NCBI GenBank assembly: GCA_021817755.1
Contig: JAKAGC010000043.1
Coordinates: 1 to 12,574 of the forward strand
Length of the DNA: 12,574 nucleotides
Source of the DNA: Acidobacteriota bacterium
GTDB taxonomy: Bacteria; Acidobacteriota; Aminicenantia; UBA2199
Direction: 5' to 3'
Part shown: piece after piece, positions 7,864 to 12,574 of the stretch
How the letters are laid out: every line of letters starts with the position of its first letter
How positions within the stretch are numbered: the stretch's first letter is position 1
Made by a program: the position numbers and the translations under genes
Notes under the pieces: model-generated
The model's database searches: none
What the model saw: only the letters and a program-made list of their open reading frames with translations
What the model was told of the DNA's origin: nothing

Positions 7864-9204
7864 ATGAAACATAAAATCGGATTTTATGATTTTTTTAAGA
7901 TGAGAAAGGAACATATGGTATTGTATTTAATGCTTTTTTCGTTTTGTTTTTTTCTGGTATTAACGGTTAATGTATTTCCCCAAGGGGAAAAAGATAGTAC
8001 CATAAAACCCCAGGAGAGCCAGAATAAGATCGATGTAAAGCCAGATCAGTCAAATTCTGAAGAGAAAATTGAAAAATGTCCCCCAATTGCACCAAACCCT
8101 TTCACTTTTAGTAAAAATAACCGTTTGGTCCCTGATAGTACGATTACTGTTTTAATGGTTGATAAGGATAATGAAATCCAACTTAACTCGGTACACCTTC
8201 AATTGTTTGATAAAAATAATAAACCAATAAAAGATATATGCCTTAAGGCATATGCCAGTGGTACGGGAGCAGTTAATGAAGGGAATAAAGAGATAACCAT
8301 TTACATTCCGGGTTGGGGTAAAGTATTAAAATCATTTTTCGATCCGAAATTTTTTGATGGGATATTCCTTTCCCATACTGCCGAATTAGTAATATTCTAC
8401 AAAAAGACGGAAAAAAACGGAGAGATGGTTGGGAAATCATATGAGATGCAAAATAGTTTTCATATTGAAATCACAGAACCCAAATGGGCCTGGATTTGGG
8501 CTATTTTTGTAATCTTGCTTGCAATTCTGATAAGCATTTTGGTAAAATTGAGGCCGAAAAGCGAGATTAATGCCCCGTTGTGGCAATGCCCATTTTATTT
8601 TGCTATTACATCGAGAAATCGATATAGTCTTTCTCTTGCACAGGTTTTAATCTGGACATATGTGACTCTGTTCGGTATTGTTTTTGTGTTTGTAATGACT
8701 CAAAGATTTATGGCTATTTCCTCTCAAGTGCTTTTATTACTGGGTATCGGAGGTGCAACTTCCGCTTTAAATAAAATTCAAACTGCAAATCGTTTGCAAA
8801 ATATTCCTATCCCATATCAGAATATTTTAAAAGAAGAAAAATTATCTCTTTTCGATTTATTTTCCAGTGACGGGGGACCGAATATTATTAAATTACAAAT
8901 GTTTGTCTTTACCCTGGTAATAGCATTTGTGGTTTTTTTGGAAATTGCAAATAATTATGAGTTTCCTGATCTTTCTGATAATTTGGTAATGTTAATGGGA
9001 GTAAGCAGTGCGGTGTTTTTGGGTAATAACCTGGCTCAATCGGTTAAAAAAGAAGATATAGATAAGAAAATTACCGAAATTAATAAATATTTGGAAGAGA
9101 AAAATGAGACGGAATCTTCACTCGAAAGGATAATTAAATCAGATAAGAAAGCTGAAATTTTGCTAAAGGAATTAAAAGTTCTGGCTGATTCCTATTTAGG
9201 TTAA
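7864..9204 (+). CDS. multi-pass membrane protein with duplicated two-helix unit and C-terminal coiled coil
   Basis: 446 residues. GGAGGAGG (7851-7858) sits five bases before the ATG; an overlapping ATG at 7860 meets a stop within five codons. A first hydrophobic segment (19-38) is a signal peptide or anchor. It is followed by a non-cytoplasmic-type region of about 165 residues, Pro/Lys/Ser-rich at first and then beta-like. A second membrane segment (208-228) ends in basic residues (KLRPK). Two similar units follow: Q260-x4-T265 with a helix and then LLLLGIGGATSAL (290-302), and Q345-x4-T350 with a helix and then VMLMGVSSAVFLG (375-387). The tail (394-440) is charged and likely coiled coil. 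That predicts about six membrane segments with a cytoplasmic C terminus. I recall the paired Q-hhh(W/F)-T and small-residue helices from uncharacterised membrane proteins, but know no function. No catalytic motif is visible. It is probably linked to the large exported protein upstream. Confidence 0.85.
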   Translation: MKHKIGFYDFFKMRKEHMVLYLMLFSFCFFLVLTVNVFPQGEKDSTIKPQESQNKIDVKPDQSNSEEKIEKCPPIAPNPFTFSKNNRLVPDSTITVLMVDKDNEIQLNSVHLQLFDKNNKPIKDICLKAYASGTGAVNEGNKEITIYIPGWGKVLKSFFDPKFFDGIFLSHTAELVIFYKKTEKNGEMVGKSYEMQNSFHIEITEPKWAWIWAIFVILLAILISILVKLRPKSEINAPLWQCPFYFAITSRNRYSLSLAQVLIWTYVTLFGIVFVFVMTQRFMAISSQVLLLLGIGGATSALNKIQTANRLQNIPIPYQNILKEEKLSLFDLFSSDGGPNIIKLQMFVFTLVIAFVVFLEIANNYEFPDLSDNLVMLMGVSSAVFLGNNLAQSVKKEDIDKKITEINKYLEEKNETESSLERIIKSDKKAEILLKELKVLADSYLG

Positions 9205-9279
9205 AATTAAATTTTATATTTAATTTGGAATGTGTTACGGGGAAAGCCCTGAAAGTTATAATAAGGTGTTTGAGTAAAA

Positions 9280-9313
9280 AATCCGCCGGTAATTTTTTAT
9301 TTACCGGCGGATT
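9280..9313. terminator. bidirectional terminator between convergent genes
   Basis: AATCCGCCGGTAA (9280-9292) and its exact 13-base reverse complement (9301-9313) enclose an 8-base T-rich loop. On the minus strand the stem is followed directly by TTTTTACTCA, a good intrinsic terminator for the metal-uptake operon, whose last stop is about 26 bases away. On the plus strand it is followed by GCTTATTCTAAT, a weaker tail, so it may also end the membrane-protein transcript. Confidence 0.85.
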
Positions 9314-9338
9314 GCTTATTCTAATATGATGCCTTTTG

Positions 9339-10094
9339 CTATAGTTCACTTTTCCTATCCATTCTTTTACCGAATAGACTGAACAAAATGGCAATAAATG
9401 AATGAAGGAGCACTATGGTGTAACCGGTGGGGAAATCAAAACGATACGAAACCAAAATGGCTAACAAGTTAATTACTAACCCAATACCCCATGCATAGAT
9501 TAAAGGATTTTTCTTTGGGATTTTGATTGCAATAAACGCTGGTCCAATGAGTAATGCAAATACTACAAACACTCCGGCTAAACGCACGGAACTGGTTACA
9601 GTAAATGCAAATACAGTAAAGAATAATAATTCTTTTATGTTACCGTGGGTTTTCTTTTGGATCAAAAGAAGTACAAAACCAAGGAAAAGATATAAAACAG
9701 CAGTTCGTAGTATTTCGGAAACGGGTATAAGAAGAATATCGGCTGCAAGAAGTGAATTGAATTCTTCCATTCCATGTGGGGATTTTGACAACAGAATAAA
9801 TACGGCTGAAATTCCAAATGCATATAATAAACCGATAAATGCTTCAAGGTGTTTTTCCTTACGGGCAGCAAGGGCGCTAATAAGAGCCCCGACTAATGCA
9901 AATGCGAGTGAGATGGGATAAATAAACCGGTCTTCAAATAGAAATATAGCTGTGGCTGCACCTAATGCGGCCATCTGTCCTATGGCAAGATCGGTAAATA
10001 TTATCCCCCGCCGGATTATTTCCATTCCGAAATAAGAATGAATTCCAAGCAAAACCAATGAAAGCAAAAACGCAGATATCAATATATCGGTCAT
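9339..10094 (-). CDS. metal ABC transporter permease (ABC-3 / ZnuB-type)
   Basis: 251 residues, slightly shorter than typical ZnuB/MntB permeases. It is strongly hydrophobic with roughly seven to eight membrane segments. Family hallmarks are visible: RRGIIFTDLAIGQMAALGAA (29-48), the AFIGLLYAFGISAVF loop and helix (85-99), VRLAGVFVVFALLIGPA (170-186), and the DFPTG turn (220-224) before the last helix. It should form the inner-membrane channel for zinc, manganese or a similar divalent ion delivered by the binding protein. Its ATG overlaps the TGA of the binding-protein gene (ATGA, 10091-10094), a sign of translational coupling. No ATP-binding subunit gene lies downstream. The next gene is convergent and unrelated, with a terminator between. 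Metal specificity cannot be read from the sequence. Confidence 0.9.
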   Translation of the reverse strand: MTDILISAFLLSLVLLGIHSYFGMEIIRRGIIFTDLAIGQMAALGAATAIFLFEDRFIYPISLAFALVGALISALAARKEKHLEAFIGLLYAFGISAVFILLSKSPHGMEEFNSLLAADILLIPVSEILRTAVLYLFLGFVLLLIQKKTHGNIKELLFFTVFAFTVTSSVRLAGVFVVFALLIGPAFIAIKIPKKNPLIYAWGIGLVINLLAILVSYRFDFPTGYTIVLLHSFIAILFSLFGKRMDRKSEL

Positions 10095-10990
10095 TTTTGG
10101 GTTAACCTCTTTACGATTTCATCAAATAATGAAAAGATATCGACGGCCTCTTTTACTGCGCCAATATCATGAGGAATAATCACTATTGGTATACCGGTTT
10201 TTTCTTTAAGAAATTTTGCTCCCTGGCTGCTATGATACACATCCTGTATTATCAATTCAACATGCTGTTGTTTTATCACATAAATCAAACCGGCCAAATG
10301 TCTTGCGGAAGGAGGAATTCCGGGAAGAGGTTCAATTTCGCTTGCAGATTGGATTCCGAATCGATGCAAAAAATAACTGTAAAGTTTATGATACGGAATC
10401 ACATACTTTCCTTTCAAACCTTGTAATCGTGTTTCCCATTCATTGGTTTTTAACTGCCATTTTTGCTTGAATGCCTCATAGTTTTTTTGATAATCGATTT
10501 CTCTTGCTTTATCCAACTGGGATAATTTATCTTTAATGGCAGAAGCAAAAATTAGAATATTGGCTGGATCAAGATGAATATGGGGGTTTCCTTCAGGGTG
10601 AACATCTCCTTGAGCTCGGGAGATTTCACGGTTGACTTCCAATGGGGTAATGAAATCCATTAGGCTCATAAATCCATTACTACCTGGTATAATTTGGGGA
10701 TTATTGGCTTGCTGTAATACAGGGGGAAGCCATCCGATTTCCAATTGTCCGCCATTAATAACGACCAGCTTTGCGCTTCGTAATTTTGCAATAAATGAAG
10801 GTCTGGGGGTAATGGTGTGAGGGTCCATATCGCCGGAAGCAAGTGAGGTTACCTTAATGTTTTCTCCTCCGATCTTTTGTAATATATCTGCAATGTAAGG
10901 ATATGTGGCAACTACATTTATCTTTTCAGCTCCTGCGAGATTAAAGCTAACCACCAGGAACATTACGATTAATATTAATTTAAATTTCAT
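10091..10990 (-). CDS. ZnuA/TroA-type metal-binding periplasmic protein of an ABC importer
   Basis: 299 residues. A signal peptide ends near FNLAGA (residue 21). The mature protein has the cluster A-I metal-binding layout: H58 in DMDPHTI, H137 in NPHIHLDP, H201 in PYHKLYSYF, and D275 in IIPHDIG as the probable fourth ligand. A long linking helix (about 150-190) is seen between the two lobes. The long His-rich loop of E. coli-type ZnuA is absent. Only a short DVHPEGNPHIH segment (129-139) carries extra histidines beside the second ligand. AAGGAG lies eight bases before the ATG. Its gene sits 38 bases after the outer-membrane barrel gene and overlaps the permease by four bases, so the three are one operon. 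Zinc is the most likely ligand given three His and one Asp, but manganese or iron cannot be excluded from sequence alone. Confidence 0.92.
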   Translation of the reverse strand: MKFKLILIVMFLVVSFNLAGAEKINVVATYPYIADILQKIGGENIKVTSLASGDMDPHTITPRPSFIAKLRSAKLVVINGGQLEIGWLPPVLQQANNPQIIPGSNGFMSLMDFITPLEVNREISRAQGDVHPEGNPHIHLDPANILIFASAIKDKLSQLDKAREIDYQKNYEAFKQKWQLKTNEWETRLQGLKGKYVIPYHKLYSYFLHRFGIQSASEIEPLPGIPPSARHLAGLIYVIKQQHVELIIQDVYHSSQGAKFLKEKTGIPIVIIPHDIGAVKEAVDIFSLFDEIVKRLTQK

Positions 10991-11028
10991 GTGAGTTCTC
11001 CTTTAATAGTGAGTTGAATGAAGACATT

Positions 11029-12315
11029 TTAAAAGGCATGTGCTCCATGTGCACCGATAGCGAGATTAAATTGCATACTGAACCCGTGGTAATTTTGGCG
11101 TTGCCCATCTAAGTACGATGCATTGTCTATTGTATATTGAATGCGTATGCGTGAAAATTCGGTGGGGTTGTAATCCAACATAAAACTATAACGGTTTAGT
11201 TTTTCGGGATTAATATTCTCGAAAGATTCAATGTACTCTCTATTTCTGCATAAAAAATCCCAGTTGGCTCCGATTCTCCAAAAACGTTGAAACCGGTATA
11301 CCAATTGCGCATATCCACCGGATTGTTTTCTGTAGAATGAAATGGGGGTGACGACATTCCCAGGGATATCTTCTAAAATATTAGTAGAATCGTAACGGGT
11401 TCCATTCATCTTTCTATGGAGATATTCTGCCTGAAATACTATGTAACGGTATGAATCGATGATATACCGGGTAGTGAAATCGATGCCGAAAATTCTTGTA
11501 TTTCCTGCATTAAAAGAAGTGATCTCTTGATTTTCGGAAGCTTCGGACCGGTATTTCCCTACTACGCAGGAAACGCCTGCGAGTATTACCCAATTTTGGA
11601 TATCGATGGATGTTTTGCCGAAAAAAGTCCAGGCATTGGGTAATGGAGTGCTTTTAATTTTTAATTCATCTTGTGTTTCAATATCGATCAAATCAAATCC
11701 ATGGGTTCCAAAACTGGATTCATTTTCACCCTGGAGAGATTCTACACCAAAAGACAAAAAGAAAGGCGTGGGTGCGACCCATTTCAATTGAACTCCTAAT
11801 TCTTGAAAACCTTCTTCACCGAATAAAGCACGGTATATTAGAGGGGCATCTGAAAAATTCCACGAATGGGCATGCTGTTCATTGATTCTTCCGAATCCGC
11901 TTTTAAATTTTCCGAATTTGGCTTTAAATCCAAATGGAAGCCGGCGGGTGGATGCATAAGCCTCCTCAACTTCAAATTCTTCTTGGGAAATATGAAATAC
12001 AGCTAACAAATCAAAGTATGGATCGACAGAGGATGATAAAACAAGCTCTCCGTAGTTAAAATTGAATCCTTTTTTCTCATTACCATGAGGTTGAATGGAA
12101 CCGATTCCAGGTATTTCGAGTGCTTCATATATTTCATTTTCTATATTTCGGTTTACATAAGAAAAATCAAGAATAAAAGATATCCCAGGCATGAATTTGG
12201 TCTGGGAAAATGGATCATTAGCGGGTGATTTTGTTTCACCCCGAATATATCCTGTATTTGATAAAATAAATAACGATAAAATAATTATTAAAAATGCGGT
12301 TTTATTTTCGATCAT
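11029..12315 (-). CDS. outer-membrane beta-barrel protein of a metal-uptake operon
   Basis: 428 residues. A signal peptide covers about residues 1-26. The rest alternates hydrophobic and polar residues in many short aromatic-edged strands, typical of a porin-like barrel, and ends in Phe, the usual last residue of barrels inserted by the BAM machinery. No TonB box or plug domain is recognisable, so it looks like a passive or gated pore, not a TonB-dependent receptor. Histidines occur at notable places: INEQHAHSW (144-152) and the terminal GAHGAHAF (421-428). With the zinc-type binding protein and permease following directly, a metal-entry role is the natural inference; the chain would be barrel, periplasmic binding protein, permease. 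AAGGAG lies six bases before the ATG. It is the first gene of the operon, and two inverted repeats sit just upstream. Confidence 0.82.
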   Translation of the reverse strand: MIENKTAFLIIILSLFILSNTGYIRGETKSPANDPFSQTKFMPGISFILDFSYVNRNIENEIYEALEIPGIGSIQPHGNEKKGFNFNYGELVLSSSVDPYFDLLAVFHISQEEFEVEEAYASTRRLPFGFKAKFGKFKSGFGRINEQHAHSWNFSDAPLIYRALFGEEGFQELGVQLKWVAPTPFFLSFGVESLQGENESSFGTHGFDLIDIETQDELKIKSTPLPNAWTFFGKTSIDIQNWVILAGVSCVVGKYRSEASENQEITSFNAGNTRIFGIDFTTRYIIDSYRYIVFQAEYLHRKMNGTRYDSTNILEDIPGNVVTPISFYRKQSGGYAQLVYRFQRFWRIGANWDFLCRNREYIESFENINPEKLNRYSFMLDYNPTEFSRIRIQYTIDNASYLDGQRQNYHGFSMQFNLAIGAHGAHAF

Positions 12316-12330
12316 AATTTTCTCCTTTTT

Positions 12331-12351
12331 AAACGGATACCTTATCCGTTT
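12331..12351 (-). promoter_or_regulatory. candidate operator: 9-bp perfect dyad before the metal operon
   Basis: AAACGGATA (12331-12339) and TATCCGTTT (12343-12351) form a perfect inverted repeat with a 3-base centre, ending about 15 bases before the barrel start codon and next to its AAGGAG. A loose -10-like GATAAA on the minus strand (12356-12351) would put the transcription start inside the dyad, as expected for a repressor site. It does not match the Fur, Zur or MntR consensus sequences I know. As RNA it would form a hairpin just before the ribosome site. Confidence 0.45.
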
Positions 12352-12388
12352 TTATCACATTGGAACAGAATTAGTAATGATTGGATTT

Positions 12389-12407
12389 TAATCCCAAAAT
12401 GGGATTA
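12389..12407. repeat. second perfect inverted repeat upstream of the metal operon
   Basis: TAATCCCA (12389-12396) and TGGGATTA (12400-12407) flank AAA. It lies 37 bases upstream of the first dyad in operon orientation. An overlapping GGATT/AATCC pairing (12383-12394) is also possible. It may be a second protein-binding site or part of the promoter region. The rest of the sequence to the window end (12408-12574) holds a GC-rich patch (GGGGCCCGG, CACGGG) and AT-rich DNA with no gene that I can support. Confidence 0.35.
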
Positions 12408-12574
12408 TCGATGTGAAAAAGGAGGGGCCCGGATTTCACGGGAAAGTGACACTATCTGACTTTTAAATTTTATATTGAGTAAGCAACAGTTAAAAAGAAT
12501 AAGAAATAAAATTAGAAAAAGAACGGGACCGGTAGCGGGTAGTGAATTTGAATTGAGTAATAAAATATGAACGG

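Noticed and set aside
9523..9921. 132-codon open frame on the plus strand across the permease gene
   Set aside because: It is antisense to a clear ABC-3 permease, is rich in Arg, Asn, Ala and Thr with no recognisable domain, and has no ribosome site. It is a shadow of the real gene.
12567..12574. Possible start codon of a plus-strand gene at the right edge
   Set aside because: Only an ATG and five more bases are visible and no clear ribosome site precedes it, so a gene cannot be supported.

Overview
The window is AT-rich DNA that reads as the chromosome of a diderm (Gram-negative-type) bacterium. It encodes an outer-membrane beta-barrel ending in Phe, Sec-type signal peptides, and a periplasmic metal-binding protein. 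Shine-Dalgarno sites (GGAGG, AAGGAG) are strong and coding density is moderate. The proteins do not point clearly to a named genus, and a poorly cultured lineage is plausible. I see no rRNA, tRNA, CRISPR array, transposase or integrase.

Left part (1-3581, + strand). It opens with the 3' end of a protein of unknown function, open to the window edge, with alternating beta/amphipathic-helix character that loosely recalls lipid-binding tubular folds. A radical SAM/SPASM protein follows, with a good sigma-70-like promoter and an extra C-terminal double-CxxC knuckle. Next is an extended short-chain dehydrogenase/epimerase. The gaps between these genes suggest separate transcription units.

Middle part (3582-9204, + strand). 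A 486-base gene-free stretch carries four helically phased TGRAAC motifs. It leads into a large exported protein of about 1188 residues with coiled coils and a very AT-rich, Lys/Asn-rich central section. Downstream lies a membrane protein with an internally duplicated two-helix unit and a C-terminal coiled coil. A perfect 12-bp hairpin separates the two genes. Neither has a function I can name. Together they are the best candidate in this window for an undescribed system, probably of the cell envelope.

Right part (9205-12574, - strand). This is a compact three-gene metal-uptake operon, read right to left: an outer-membrane barrel, a ZnuA/TroA-type substrate-binding protein, and an ABC-3 family permease that overlaps the binding-protein gene by 4 bases. 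The barrel is the likely outer-membrane entry route, the binding protein the periplasmic carrier and the permease the inner-membrane channel. No ATPase gene lies in the window, so the energising subunit must be encoded elsewhere if this is a normal ABC importer. Two perfect inverted repeats just upstream are candidate operators for a metal-responsive repressor. A strong hairpin closes the operon between the convergent genes.
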